Notes: generated from the sequence alone by a model not told the origin. A stretch of DNA of 64,000 nucleotides from Sva-07 sp963716095 (GCA_963716095.1 CAVQSV010000023.1:797796-861795), one strand, 5' to 3'. Positions 8,552 through 19,389 are shown, numbered from the stretch's first letter. Made by a program: numbers and translations.

Positions 8552-9919
8552 GTGATTGCGATCGTGACGCCGGAGGAGATGCGAGCCATCGATGCTGCCG
8601 CGCCCGAACCGGTCGAGGAGTTGATCGATCGGGCGGCGCGGGCCACCGCCCAGGTCGCGCTCGCGATGCTCGGCGGCGCCTACGGCCGGGTCGTCGACGT
8701 CGTCGCCGGTGGCGGCAACAACGGTGCCGACGGTCGCGGCGCTGCGGCGTATCTCGAACGGCGAGGGGTCAAGGTCCGAGTGATCGACGCGGCCATGCGA
8801 CCGCCGGTGTTGCCGGCGTGCGACCTCGTGATCGACGCCGCCTACGGCACCGGATTCCGAGGCGAGTGGATCGCCCCCGACGTCGTGTCGAACTCGGGTG
8901 GCCGGCCACTGGTGCTCGCCGTCGACATTCCCAGCGGCGTCGACGCGCTCACCGGCGAGGCGGGTCCCGGGGTGCTGGCCGCAGATCGCACGGTGACCTT
9001 CCAAGCGCTCAAGCCGGGTCTGCTCGTCGGTGACGGACGTGAGTTGAGCGGCGAGATCGACGTCGTCGACATCGGCCTCGACGTGTCGGGTGCGACGCAG
9101 CACCTCGTCGACGCAGGCGACGTGGCGGCCTGGTGGCCCCAACGAGCGTTCGACGCGCACAAGTGGAAAGGGGCTGTTCGTGTGATCGCCGGGAGCCCCG
9201 GCATGCTCGGCGCTGGTCGCCTCTGCGCTGAAGCTGCTGCGCGCTCGGGCGCTGGACTGGTGATGCTGTCGAGCCCTGGCATCGACCCCGATGCACGCAG
9301 CGAGATCATCCAGCGCCGCATCCCTGCAAGCGACTTCCACGGCGAGGTGTTCAGCGACCTCGACCGGTTCGGTGCGCTGGTCATCGGACCGGGACTCGGA
9401 CGCGAGGAAGGAGCTGTCGACTCCGCACGTGAGCTGATCGCCGACGCGACACTGCCGGTGGTGATCGACGGCGACGGGATCTTCGCTGCCGCGTGGAGCG
9501 CCGATGGGGCGGCGCCGCTGCTGCGCCCCCGGGGCCGGCCGACCGTGATCACCCCGCACGACGGCGAGTACTCGCTGCTCGCAGGGCGCCCTCCGGGTGC
9601 CGACCGGGTCGCCGCGGCGCGGGAACTGGCTCGTGAGCTCGACGTGACCGTGCTGCTGAAGGGTCCGGCGACCGTGGTGGCGAACGCCAGTGGTGACGTG
9701 CTGGTGGTCGACCACGGCGACGAACGTCTGGCGACCGCCGGCTCCGGCGATGTGCTCGCCGGGATGATCGGCGCGTTGCTCGCCTCCGGCGTCGCGGCCG
9801 AACGTGCCGCAGCCGCAGCCGCATGGCTGCACGCTGATGCGGCTCGTCGAGGGCCTCGCCGTGGCCTGCTCGCGCGTGACATCGTCGAGTTGATCCCGGC
9901 GACGCTCGAGGCGCTGTGA
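8552..9919 (+). CDS. nnr: Bifunctional NAD(P)H-hydrate epimerase / ADP-dependent NAD(P)H-hydrate dehydratase
   Basis: Repairs hydrated NADH/NADPH. The N-terminal half (about 1-200) is the YjeF_N epimerase (VTPEEMRAIDAAAPEPVEEL, AGGGNNGADGRGAAAYL). The C-terminal half (about 210-455) is the ribokinase-like dehydratase, with GAVRVIAGSPGMLGAGRL, VIGPGLGREEG and the ATP/ADP-binding GSGDVLAGMIGALLASG. 455 aa is normal for the fused form. Its stop overlaps the alr start by 4 bases, so the two are translationally coupled. Confidence 0.95.
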   Translation: MIAIVTPEEMRAIDAAAPEPVEELIDRAARATAQVALAMLGGAYGRVVDVVAGGGNNGADGRGAAAYLERRGVKVRVIDAAMRPPVLPACDLVIDAAYGTGFRGEWIAPDVVSNSGGRPLVLAVDIPSGVDALTGEAGPGVLAADRTVTFQALKPGLLVGDGRELSGEIDVVDIGLDVSGATQHLVDAGDVAAWWPQRAFDAHKWKGAVRVIAGSPGMLGAGRLCAEAAARSGAGLVMLSSPGIDPDARSEIIQRRIPASDFHGEVFSDLDRFGALVIGPGLGREEGAVDSARELIADATLPVVIDGDGIFAAAWSADGAAPLLRPRGRPTVITPHDGEYSLLAGRPPGADRVAAARELARELDVTVLLKGPATVVANASGDVLVVDHGDERLATAGSGDVLAGMIGALLASGVAAERAAAAAAWLHADAARRGPRRGLLARDIVELIPATLEAL

Positions 9920-11115
9920 GCGAGCTCCACGCTGCCAGCCGATGGGCGTGGGTCGACGTCGACCACGAGGCGATTCGTCACAACGTCGACCACGTGCGGT
10001 CCGTGGTCTCGCCCAGCGCGCTCTGGGCCGTCGTGAAGGCGAACGGGTACGGCCACGGTGCCGTCGAGGTGGCCCGAACCGTGCTCGAAGCAGGGGCGGA
10101 GGGTCTGTGCGTCGCGTTGGTGCACGAAGCCGTCGAACTCCGCGACGCTGGGATCGACGCGCCGATCCTCGTGCTCAGCGAGCAGCCGAGCGACGTCGCC
10201 GACGACATCGTCCGCTACCGGCTGATGGCCACGGTCTACACCGTCGGGTTCATCGACGCCCTGGCAACGGCGGCGGACGCCCGAGGTGTCGCGGGTGTGC
10301 CCGTGCACCTGAAGATCGACACCGGCATGCAACGAGTCGGTGTCCAGCCCGACGACGCCGCTGGCGTCGTCGGCGCCATTGCCGCGCACGGGTCGACGTT
10401 GGTGCTCGTCGGTGTGTTCACCCATCTCGCAGTGGCAGACGAACCTGCGGATGATTTCACCACCGCCCAGCTGGAACGCTTCGACAGCGCCCTCGTCGAT
10501 GTGGCAACCGCCCTTCCGGGGTCGGGGAGCTCCCAACTGCTGGTCCACGCAGCCAACTCTGCGGGAGCGCTCGCTCATCCAGGCGCGCGGCGTTCGTTCG
10601 TCCGGGCGGGCATCGCGGTCTACGGCATCTCGCCCGGCCACGGTGTCGATGCGCTGTGCGGCGAGTTGCGTCCGGCCCTGTCCTTGCGGGCCCGCGTCTC
10701 GCACGTCAAGCGAGTCTCGGCTGGGAGTCGGATCTCCTACGGGCTTCGCCACACCTTCGACACCGACACGACGGTCGCGACGGTGCCGATCGGGTACGCC
10801 GACGGGGTGCCTCGCCGGCTGTTCGCCGTCGGTGGGGAGGTGCTGATCGGCGGTCACCGATGTCGAATCGTCGGGGTGGTCACGATGGACCAACTGATGG
10901 TCGACGTCGGCGACCACCCCGTTGCGGTGGGAGACGAGGTGGTGTTGATCGGCGAACAAGATGGCCCCGCCGGGCCACAACGGATCCGAGCCGAGGAGTG
11001 GGCCGGCCTGCTCGACACGATCGGCTACGAGATCGTCTGCGGGATCGGGCCGCGCGTGCCACGTCGACACGCTCATAGCATCGGGTCCGAGATGTTGGGT
11101 CCTGCCGATGCTTGA
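9916..11115 (+). CDS. alr: Alanine racemase
   Basis: PLP enzyme making D-alanine for peptidoglycan. The 399-aa protein carries the PLP lysine in AVVKANGYGHG (Lys41), LKIDTGMQRVGV in the barrel, and the C-terminal catalytic tyrosine in RISYGLRHTF. It starts GTGAGC, overlapping the nnr stop. Its end overlaps tsaE by 8 bases. The order nnr-alr-tsaE-tsaB-rimI-tsaD is the actinobacterial one. Confidence 0.96.
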   Translation: MSELHAASRWAWVDVDHEAIRHNVDHVRSVVSPSALWAVVKANGYGHGAVEVARTVLEAGAEGLCVALVHEAVELRDAGIDAPILVLSEQPSDVADDIVRYRLMATVYTVGFIDALATAADARGVAGVPVHLKIDTGMQRVGVQPDDAAGVVGAIAAHGSTLVLVGVFTHLAVADEPADDFTTAQLERFDSALVDVATALPGSGSSQLLVHAANSAGALAHPGARRSFVRAGIAVYGISPGHGVDALCGELRPALSLRARVSHVKRVSAGSRISYGLRHTFDTDTTVATVPIGYADGVPRRLFAVGGEVLIGGHRCRIVGVVTMDQLMVDVGDHPVAVGDEVVLIGEQDGPAGPQRIRAEEWAGLLDTIGYEIVCGIGPRVPRRHAHSIGSEMLGPADA

Positions 11116-11647
11116 ACTCCGTGCCGCGTCGCTGGCAGACACGAACGCGATCGCGGCGTCGTTGGCCGAGCTGGCGCGCCCGGGCGACCTGATCGTGCTG
11201 TCCGGGGAGATGGGCGCCGGCAAGACGGCGTTCGCGAAGGGGTTCGGCGCCGCCCTCGGCGTGACCGAACCGATCACGTCGCCGACGTTCACGCTGGTGC
11301 ACACCTACGACGTCCCGAGCGGCCACGGACACGGCGCCAAGGCACTGCACCACGCCGACCTGTACCGGCTCGATCGGACCACCGAGATCGCCGACCTCGC
11401 ATTGGAGGAACTCGCCGAGTATCACGGGATCGTCCTCGTCGAGTGGGGTGACGTCGCCGAGGCGCTGTTCGGCGATCATCTGGCGGTGTTTCTCGAGTCC
11501 GACCCGTTCACCGACACCGCTGACGACGTCGACGACGCGGTCGCGCTGCTGGACACCGGCCGGCTGATCGAGGTCTCCGCCACTGGTGCGTCCTGGGCGG
11601 CACGGTGGAGTCGGCTCGTCGAGGCGTGCGGAGCGTACGCATGTTGA
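11108..11647 (+). CDS. tsaE: tRNA t6A threonylcarbamoylation ATPase TsaE
   Basis: Small P-loop ATPase of the complex that makes N6-threonylcarbamoyladenosine at A37 of ANN-decoding tRNAs. The 179-aa product has the Walker A motif GEMGAGKTAF and the family motif ITSPTFTLVHTY, followed by HADLYRLD. The start at 11108 gives MLELRAAS; an upstream in-frame start lies deep in alr and is unlikely. It overlaps alr by 8 bases and tsaB by 7. Confidence 0.93.
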   Translation: MLELRAASLADTNAIAASLAELARPGDLIVLSGEMGAGKTAFAKGFGAALGVTEPITSPTFTLVHTYDVPSGHGHGAKALHHADLYRLDRTTEIADLALEELAEYHGIVLVEWGDVAEALFGDHLAVFLESDPFTDTADDVDDAVALLDTGRLIEVSATGASWAARWSRLVEACGAYAC

Positions 11648-12333
11648 TCCTCGGCATCGAGACCGCCACCGAGCGGGTCAGCGTGGCCGTCGGTGGGCAC
11701 GAAGGTGTCATCGGCCTGTTCGAGGTCACCAGAGGGCGTCGCCACGTCGAGACACTGGTGCCGGCGATCGAGTTCCTGCTGCGCCAGGCAGACATCGACC
11801 TCGACGAGATCAGCGTGGTGGCGGTCGACGTCGGACCCGGTCTCTTCACCGGGATGCGCGTCGGCCTCGCTGCCGCCAAGTCGATCGCCCAGGCGCTGAG
11901 AGTTCCGATGATCGGTATCTCGTCGCTCGATCTGTTGGCGTTCCCGGTCCGCCACACCGACCGGGTGGTCGTGCCCGTGATCGACGCCCGCAAGAGCGAA
12001 GTGTTCTTCGCGATGTACCGCCAGGTGCCCGGCGGCCTCCAGCAGGTGGCCGAGCCGGCGGTCGGCCCGGTCGAGGAGTTGGTTGCCGATCTCCTGGCCC
12101 GGAGCCAGGACGCGCTCTGCGTCGGCGACGGCGCGTTGCGTTACCGCGAGGAGATCCTCGATGGGTTCCACTGCGAGATCAGCGGCGACGCCCACCCGTC
12201 GGCAGGGCCGCTCGTACAGCTCGCACATGCTCGGGCCCTTCGCGAGGAGTGGGTGAACCCGTGGGAGATCGAGCCGATCTACCTGCGTGCTCCCGATGCT
12301 CAGATCAACTGGTCGACGAGGCTCAGCCGATGA
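11641..12333 (+). CDS. tsaB: tRNA t6A complex dimerization subunit TsaB
   Basis: Non-catalytic partner of TsaD in t6A synthesis. The 230-aa product begins MLILGIETATERVSVAVGG and shows the ASKHA-fold pieces VAVDVGPGLFTGMRVGLAAA and VVPVIDARKSEVFFAMYR. The ATG at 11641 sits inside the last codons of tsaE. The stop overlaps the rimI start in an ATGA arrangement. Confidence 0.93.
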   Translation: MLILGIETATERVSVAVGGHEGVIGLFEVTRGRRHVETLVPAIEFLLRQADIDLDEISVVAVDVGPGLFTGMRVGLAAAKSIAQALRVPMIGISSLDLLAFPVRHTDRVVVPVIDARKSEVFFAMYRQVPGGLQQVAEPAVGPVEELVADLLARSQDALCVGDGALRYREEILDGFHCEISGDAHPSAGPLVQLAHARALREEWVNPWEIEPIYLRAPDAQINWSTRLSR

Positions 12334-12923
12334 GCGTGATCGAGCGGCTCCTGCGTCGCGACACCGATGGCGCCGAGGTGATCGGCGAGGTCTCGATCGA
12401 GCCGATGCAACGCCGCGATCTTCGACGGGGCGTGATGGCGATCGAGGCGGCCAGCTATCCGAAGCCGTGGTCGCAGAGCGTGTTCGAGAGCGAGCTTGCG
12501 CAGGTTCGGTCCGGCGCCCGGAGGTACCTGGTCGCCAGGCGTCTCGACGGCGGTGGACGTGGCCGCGGACGCATCGTCGGATACGCCGGGCTGTGGTTCA
12601 ACGTCGACGAAGCCCACGTCACCAACGTGGCGGTACAGCCCGACGAGCAGCGCTCCGGCGTTGCGACGGCGTTGCTCCTGGCGCTCGCCGAGGCAACGAT
12701 CGAACGTGGTGATGCAGCGTGGACGCTCGAGGTCCGAGTGTCGGCGAAGGGCGCCCAGGAGCTGTACCGGCGATTCGGCTTCACCCCCGCCGGAGTGCGG
12801 GCCAGGTACTACGAGAACACCGAGGACGCAATCGTGATGTGGTGCAACGACATCCAGGGCGACGACTATCGAGCGCTGCTCGACTCGATCCGTGCCGACC
12901 TCGAACGGCGCAGCACATCATGA
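12330..12923 (+). CDS. rimI: Ribosomal protein S18-alanine N-acetyltransferase (GNAT)
   Basis: GNAT acetyltransferase that acetylates the N-terminal alanine of S18 in other bacteria. The 197-aa product has the acetyl-CoA loop QRSGVATALLLALAE, upstream VTNVAVQPDEQ and the terminal RFGFTPAGVRARYYENTEDA typical of RimI. The first 25 residues extend beyond short RimI proteins. The ATG at 12330 overlaps tsaB by 4 bases and is clearly the coupled start. Confidence 0.9.
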   Translation: MSVIERLLRRDTDGAEVIGEVSIEPMQRRDLRRGVMAIEAASYPKPWSQSVFESELAQVRSGARRYLVARRLDGGGRGRGRIVGYAGLWFNVDEAHVTNVAVQPDEQRSGVATALLLALAEATIERGDAAWTLEVRVSAKGAQELYRRFGFTPAGVRARYYENTEDAIVMWCNDIQGDDYRALLDSIRADLERRSTS

Positions 12924-12945
12924 ACGACCCGATTGCGAACGACCG

Positions 12946-13965
12946 GTGATCGGTGTCGACGAGTCGACGCTGGTGCTGGGGATCGAGACGAGCTGCGACG
13001 AGACCGCAGCGGCGCTGGTGCTCGGCGGCTACGACGTGGTGTCCAACGTGGTGTCGACCCAGGTCGATCTGCACGCCGACTTCGGCGGCGTCGTGCCGGA
13101 GATCGCGTCACGGGCCCACCTCGATGTCCTCAACCCGGTGATCGCTCGCACGATCGTCGAAGCAGGCGTCGATGAGCAGCGCATCGACGCGGTTGCCTGC
13201 ACGGTCGGGCCCGGGTTGATCGGTGCGCTCCTGGTGGGCGTGTCGGCTGCCAAGTCGTTGGCGATGGCGTGGGACGTGCCGTTCGTCGGGGTCAACCACA
13301 TGGAGGCGCACCTGTACGCCGCCTCGTTGGAGGATCCGACGCTCGAGTTCCCGCTGCTGGTGATGCTCGTGTCGGGTGGACACACGATGTTGATCGAGAT
13401 GCAGGACCACGGGCGGTACCGCTTGGTCGGCCAGACCATCGACGACGCCGCCGGCGAAGCGTTCGACAAGGTGGCCAGGTTTCTCGATCTCGGCTATCCC
13501 GGCGGTCCGGCGATCGACCGTGCCGCACTCGACGGCGACCCCGAAGCGATCCGGTTCCCGAGGGCGATCATGGACGAGGGGTACGACTTCTCGTTCAGTG
13601 GGCTCAAGACCGCGGTGGTCAACTACGTGCGAAAGCACCCCGACGTGTCGTCGGAGGACGTCGCGGCGTCGTTCCAGGCGGCCGTGGTCGACGTGCTGGT
13701 GACCAAGGCGCGCCGTGCCGCAGCCGAGGTCGGCGCCACCGGCATCGTGCTCGGTGGCGGCGTCGCGGCGAACTCGCTGCTGCGAGAGGAACTGCTCGAG
13801 GCCTGCGAGGTCGACGGCATCCAGGGCTTCCTGCCGAGCCGGGCGATGTGCACCGACAACGCGGCGATGATCGCGGCCGCCGGCTGGCATCGCCTGCGTT
13901 CCGACGGGCCGACCTCGCTCGACATCGGCGCCACCCCCAACCTCCGCCTGCCCTTCATCGACTGA
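12946..13965 (+). CDS. tsaD: tRNA N6-adenosine threonylcarbamoyltransferase TsaD
   Basis: Catalytic subunit of the t6A complex. The 339-aa product starts (GTG) MIGVDESTLVLGIETSCDET, with the metal-binding His pair in VNHMEAHLYAAS and the ASKHA nucleotide-site pieces LVSGGHTMLIEM, GEAFDKVARFLDLGYPGG and GGGVAANSLLREEL. A longer reading would start inside rimI; the GTG at 12946 fits the family start. Confidence 0.94.
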   Translation: MIGVDESTLVLGIETSCDETAAALVLGGYDVVSNVVSTQVDLHADFGGVVPEIASRAHLDVLNPVIARTIVEAGVDEQRIDAVACTVGPGLIGALLVGVSAAKSLAMAWDVPFVGVNHMEAHLYAASLEDPTLEFPLLVMLVSGGHTMLIEMQDHGRYRLVGQTIDDAAGEAFDKVARFLDLGYPGGPAIDRAALDGDPEAIRFPRAIMDEGYDFSFSGLKTAVVNYVRKHPDVSSEDVAASFQAAVVDVLVTKARRAAAEVGATGIVLGGGVAANSLLREELLEACEVDGIQGFLPSRAMCTDNAAMIAAAGWHRLRSDGPTSLDIGATPNLRLPFID

Positions 13966-14056
13966 GTTCAGCGGTGAGCGACGACGTCGAGATCGTGGTG
14001 CTTCCGGTGTTGGACGTCGGCACGACGATCGACGCGACGGCGAGCATCTGCCCACT

Positions 14057-14392
14057 GTGGTGATCGACGCGAGTGGTCACCCGGAGATCGCCGACCTCGC
14101 CCGTGTGCACGCCGTCGAAGGCATCGGCGACATCGCCACCGAGGCGGTGGCGGTGCCGGCGGGTGACGGCGTCTGGCGGTTTCTCCTCGCTGTGATCATC
14201 TCGACGCCGGTGCGGTGCTCGTTCGTACTCGAGTTCGCGCTGCCGCCTCATCGTCGAGTCCTCGACGAAGCCGCTGCGGCGGGTCATCTGGTGATCGCGA
14301 CGACTCCGCCGGAACGGGCCGACGTCGATCAGCCGCTGTGGTTGGCGATCGATCTCGACGCACGGTCGCTGATCGACGCCCTCCCCGAATAG
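14057..14392 (+). CDS. Hypothetical protein, possibly the 3' part of a frameshifted gene
   Basis: A 111-aa product from a GTG start (MVIDASGHPEIADLARVHAV), with no motif I recognise. A short frame starting GTG at 13974 runs into it and ends in TGA at 14061-14063 (29 codons, ending ICPLW). Adding one G at 14058-14060 would fuse the two frames into one protein of about 140 aa, with the upstream part supplying an ordinary N-terminus. It sits between tsaD and dus. Confidence 0.55.
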   Translation: MVIDASGHPEIADLARVHAVEGIGDIATEAVAVPAGDGVWRFLLAVIISTPVRCSFVLEFALPPHRRVLDEAAAAGHLVIATTPPERADVDQPLWLAIDLDARSLIDALPE

Positions 14393-14398
14393 TCCGGA

Positions 14399-14404
14399 TA
14401 CCGT
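14399..14404 (+). promoter_or_regulatory. -10 box (TACCGT) of dus, leaderless type
   Basis: TACCGT ends 10 bases before the dus ATG at 14415, just after the stop of the preceding gene. Confidence 0.35.
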
Positions 14405-14414
14405 TGGGCGGGTC

Positions 14415-15561
14415 ATGTCGTTCCAGATCGGTCAGTTCGAGCTGTCGGCTCCCGTGGTGCTCGCCCCGATGGCGGGGGTCACCAACGCGCCGTTCCGCAC
14501 GATGTGTCGACGGTTCGCCCCCGGGCTCGTGTACGTCAACGAGATGGTGATGGCCACCCCGGTCGTGCAGGGCAACCCCAAGACCGACCGGATGATCAGC
14601 TTCGCCGACGACGAGCACCCGCGCAGCCTGCAGCTCTACGGCAGCGACCCCGACATCATGGGTCGGGCCGTCGCCACGCTGTGCGACGCCGGCCGCGTCG
14701 ATCACATCGACATCAACTTCGGATGCCCGGCCGCAAAGGTCACCCGGCGCGGCGGGGGAGCGGCTGTTCCCGCCCGCCCCGAACTGCTCAGGGCGATCCT
14801 GCGGGCTGCGGTGACGAACGCATCGCCGTACGGTGTGCCGGTCACCGCCAAGTTCCGGATGGGGCTGTTCGACGACTGGTTGACGCACATCCGCACCGGC
14901 GAGGTGTGCGCCGAGGAGGGCGTGGCCTCGATCGCCCTGCATGCTCGCACCGTGCAGCAGCACTACTCCGGTGAGGCGCGCTGGGAAGCGATCGCCGAGC
15001 TGAAGGATGCCGTCGGATCGATCCCCGTGCTCGGCAACGGCGACATCTGGGAGGCGTCCGATGCCGTTCGGATGATGGCCGCCACCGGATGTGACGGGGT
15101 GGTCATCGGACGTGGTTGTCTCGGTCGGCCCGTGGCTGTTCTCCGACCTCGTCGAAGCGCTCGCCGGCCGCCCGGTGCCGCCGAGCCGTCTGCTCGGTGA
15201 GGTGTGCGAGGTGATGGTCGAACACGCCCGCCTGCTGGTCGCCCACCTCGGCGAGAACCACGCGATGCGTGACTTCCGCAAGCACACCGGCTGGTACATG
15301 AGTGGCTATCCCGTTGGGCCAGAGGTGCGCCGCCGCTTCTCGATGGTCAAGACGCTCATGGAGCTCGAAGACATCGTCGCCGGGCTCGACCCGACGGCCG
15401 AGATCGTCGCCGGCGGCGAGCGCATCAAGCGTGGCCACACCAACGGCCCGATCAAGGTCAGCCTGCCCGAGGGATGGCTCGACGAACAGCGCCGCGGCGA
15501 ACTCCTGGCCGACGTGAGCGTCCCCGACGACGATCAGGTCATGGCGCTCTCCGGCGGCTGA
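14415..15561 (+). pseudogene. dus: tRNA-dihydrouridine synthase, frameshifted in this sequence
   Basis: FMN enzyme that reduces uridines in tRNA D-loops. The first frame gives MSFQIGQFELSAPVVLAPMA, the catalytic-cysteine region NFGCPAAKVTRRGGG, HARTVQQHYSG and GNGDIWEASDAV up to IGRGCLGRP. It then loses sense and stops at 15200. From about 15128 the family continues in another frame with WLFSDLVEALAGRP, DFRKHTGWYMSGYP and the C-terminal segment to a TGA at 15561. One surplus base near 15125-15133 (a CCCGTGG stretch) explains the break. The corrected protein would be about 381 aa, normal for DusB. The stop overlaps the maf ATG by one base. Confidence 0.9.
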
Positions 15562-16173
15562 TGATCCAGTTTCCCGACGGTGTGCGGCTGGTGCTCGCAT
15601 CGGCATCGCCCCGTCGATCCGAGCTCTTGGGGTCGGTGGGGTTGGAATTCGACGTGATCCCAGCCGACATCGACGAGACGGTCGGCGACGGCGAATCTCC
15701 GCTGGAGTATGTGGCCCGCCTGTCGCGGGAGAAGGCGGCGAGGGTCGTCGAGCCTGATCGCCGACGGCTCGATCGTGGTCGCGGCCGACACCACCGTCGA
15801 CGTCGACGGCCAGATCCTCGAGAAGCCGGGCGACGACGATGACGCCCGCCGCATGCTGCGCCTCCTGTCGGGCCGCACCCACCTCGTCCACACCGGCGTG
15901 ACCGTGTCGGGCCCGAGTGGGGACGGGGCCGGGGACGACCGGAGTCGGACGATCGTGGTGGAGACAGCGGTGAACTTCGTGGAGCTCGCCGAGTCCGACA
16001 TCGACTGGTACCTGTCGACCGGCGAACACGTCGGCAAGGCCGGCGCGTACGGCATCCAGGGTGCCGCTGGGGCCTTCGTCGAGCGGATCGACGGCAGCGT
16101 CACCAACGTGATCGGCCTCCCACTCGCTGAAACGTTGGACCTGCTGCGCTCCGCAACCGCCGCTGGGAGTTAG
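15561..16173 (+). pseudogene. maf: Maf-family nucleoside triphosphate pyrophosphatase, frameshifted in this sequence
   Basis: Maf proteins hydrolyse non-canonical or modified NTPs. The ATG at 15561 gives RLVLASASPRRSELLGSVGL and VARLSREKAARVV, typical of the N-terminal half. The frame then breaks and ends at 15842. From about 15750 the family continues in another frame: LIADGSIVVAADTTVDVDG, DDDARRMLRLLSGRTHLVHTG, WYLSTGEHVGKAGAYGIQG and NVIGLPLAETLDLL to a TAG at 16171-16173. One indel near 15744-15752 restores a protein of about 204 aa. The stop codon lies inside the first CIRCE element. Confidence 0.9.
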
Positions 16174-16196
16174 CACTCTCGGGTGGCGGTTGCTAA
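16170..16196 (+). promoter_or_regulatory. CIRCE element (HrcA operator) 1
   Basis: TTAGCACTC, 9-base spacer, GGTTGCTAA. The left arm is identical to the CIRCE consensus and the right arm matches 7 of 9 (consensus GAGTGCTAA). It lies about 115 bases before groES, so HrcA repression of groESL is expected. Confidence 0.85.
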
Positions 16197-16217
16197 CGGC
16201 GGGTGGGGCGCCTAGCA

Positions 16218-16244
16218 TTGGCAGTCGCGTGGGTCGAGTGCCAA
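16218..16244 (+). promoter_or_regulatory. CIRCE-like element 2
   Basis: TTGGCAGTC, 9-base spacer, GAGTGCCAA. The right arm matches CIRCE at 8 of 9 positions, the left at 7 of 9, and the spacer length is exactly that of CIRCE. It begins 48 bases after the first element. Confidence 0.6.
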
Positions 16245-16310
16245 CTCGATCCGGCACACCAGAACCAACCGGGAACAACCCGCCGTGAACAAGCCAATGG
16301 AGGCTGACAC

Positions 16311-16604
16311 ATGAACCTGAAGCCGCTGGATGACCGCATCGTGGTCCGGCCCAACGAGGCCGAGACGCAGACCGCATCGGGTCTCGTCATCCCCGACACC
16401 GCCAAGGAAAAGCCGCAGCAGGGCGAAGTCCTCGCCGTGGGCCCGGGCAAGCGTTCCGAGACCTCGGGCGACATCATCCCGGTCGACATCAAGGTCGGCG
16501 ACACGGTCCTCTACTCGAAGTACGGCGGCACGGAAGTCGCCGTCGACGGCGAAGACCTGCTCGTACTCAACAGCCGCGACGTGCTCGCGGTCGTGGAGAG
16601 CTGA
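16311..16604 (+). CDS. groES: Co-chaperonin GroES
   Basis: The 97-aa lid of the GroEL folding chamber, starting MNLKPLDDRIVVRP. It has the mobile loop region ETQTASGLVIPDTAKEKPQQ, then GEVLAVGPGKRSE and the C-terminal VDGEDLLVLNSRDVLAVVE. A good Shine-Dalgarno (GGAGG) lies 8 bases before the ATG. It is controlled by the two upstream CIRCE elements and followed by groEL after 78 bases. Confidence 0.97.
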   Translation: MNLKPLDDRIVVRPNEAETQTASGLVIPDTAKEKPQQGEVLAVGPGKRSETSGDIIPVDIKVGDTVLYSKYGGTEVAVDGEDLLVLNSRDVLAVVES

Positions 16605-16620
16605 CGTCGCGCTCGCGACG
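16605..16620 (+). other. Short hairpin between groES and groEL
   Basis: CGTCGCG-CT-CGCGACG, a perfect 7-bp stem with a 2-base loop, directly after the groES stop. It could be an mRNA processing or stability element of the groESL transcript; no T-run follows, so simple termination is less likely. Confidence 0.35.
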
Positions 16621-16682
16621 CCAGCAACCACACCGCAACACCCACCGCAAACGCAAATTCGACAGCCAGAGAGGAACCCCCA

Positions 16683-18316
<1,634 letters not shown>

Positions 18317-18385
18317 CGTGATCCCATGATGGCGTGAGCCGTCGGATCACCATCCGAACCTGAACATCCGAACAACCAATCGGTC

Positions 18386-18413
18386 GGAGCCCCGGGGGAG
18401 ACCTCGGGGCTCC
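18386..18413 (+). terminator. Hairpin terminator after groEL (bidirectional)
   Basis: GGAGCCCCG and CGGGGCTCC form a perfect 9-bp stem with a 10-base loop, between convergent groEL and the SDR gene. No T-run follows, as is common in actinobacteria. Confidence 0.65.
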
Positions 18414-18426
18414 GTCGCGTTCGAAC

Positions 18427-19345
18427 TCAGATCGGCGAGGTGATGCCGGTCAGGCGCTCCGATTCGGTCCAGAGCGCCTGTTGCAGGTCGCTGTCGTGGG
18501 AGCGTGACGACGACGTGAACGATCACCGGGTTGCCGCGCCCTTCCATGAACCCGTCGGGGCCGTAGTACTCGCCGCCGACGGCGCTCGGGTCGGTTGCCG
18601 CTCGCAGCTGAGGGAGCGCGCCCCTGGCGGCGGGCTGTGCGATCAGACCGCTGAAGCGTTCCATCATCTGCATCACCTTCGGCGAGTTGCGGACGAGTTC
18701 CGTGGAGGAGATCCCCGGGTGCGCAGCGAGCGCAGCTGTTGCTGAACCTGTTGCCGCGAGACGGCGCTGGAGCTCGTAGGTGAACAGCAGGTTCGCCAGC
18801 TTCGAGCGGCCGTAGGCGGCGATGCGGTCGTACTTCTCGCCGGACATCATCGTGGCGGGGTCGAGCTTCGACTTGATCTTGTGGGCCACACTGCTCACGT
18901 TGACGATGCGCGACTCGTCGGTTTCCTGGAGGCGGTCGAGCAGCAGCATCGTGAGCGCGAAGTGGCCGAGATGGTTGACACCCATCTGGAACTCGAAGCC
19001 GTCGGTGGTGGTCTGCCACTCGGTGTACATCACCCCGGCGTTGTTGATCAGCAGGTCGATGTGGTCGTGCTCGGCGAGCAGCGAGTCGGCAGCGGCGTGC
19101 ACCGAGTCGAGCGAACCCAGATCGAGCGATTGCAGGTGGACCGTTGCGCCAGGGTGCGCCTCGACGATCTGCGCACGTGCGGCCTCGCCCTTGTCGAGGT
19201 TGCGTACGGCCATCACCACCTCGGCACCGGCGCCGGCCAAGGCCAGCGCGGTCTCGAGGCCGAGACCGGTGTTCGAGCCGGTCACGACGGCGATGCGTCC
19301 CGACTGGTCGGGGATGTCCGCGGCGGTCCAGGGGTCGGTGGTCAT
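18427..19345 (-). CDS. Short-chain dehydrogenase (retinol dehydrogenase-like), frameshifted near the C-terminus
   Basis: NAD(P)-dependent oxidoreductase with the Rossmann motif VVTGSNTGLGLETALALAG, LLINNAGVMYTEW, the catalytic serine in IVNVSSVAHKIK and the YxxxK pair in AAYGRSKLANLLF. The long C-terminal part after the catalytic site resembles the retinol-dehydrogenase-like SDRs that act on lipophilic alcohols. As written the frame overruns to 18347. Removing one A of the pair at 18518-18519 gives a sensible ending (SRSHDSDLQQALWTESERL) and a TGA at 18427-18429, about 305 aa. Start ATG at 19345 with GAGGA upstream. Convergent with groEL. Confidence 0.82.
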
Positions 19346-19389
19346 GATGGGTCCTCGTTTCTTGGCCAGCAGGTTCAGTATGCACGTCG

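Noticed and set aside
6188..9832. 1214-codon minus-strand open frame
   Set aside because: Antisense to acpS, the acyl-CoA synthetase and nnr; long antisense frames arise from GC-rich codon use. The same applies to long frames at 4066-6459, 8842-11304 and 16212-18353.
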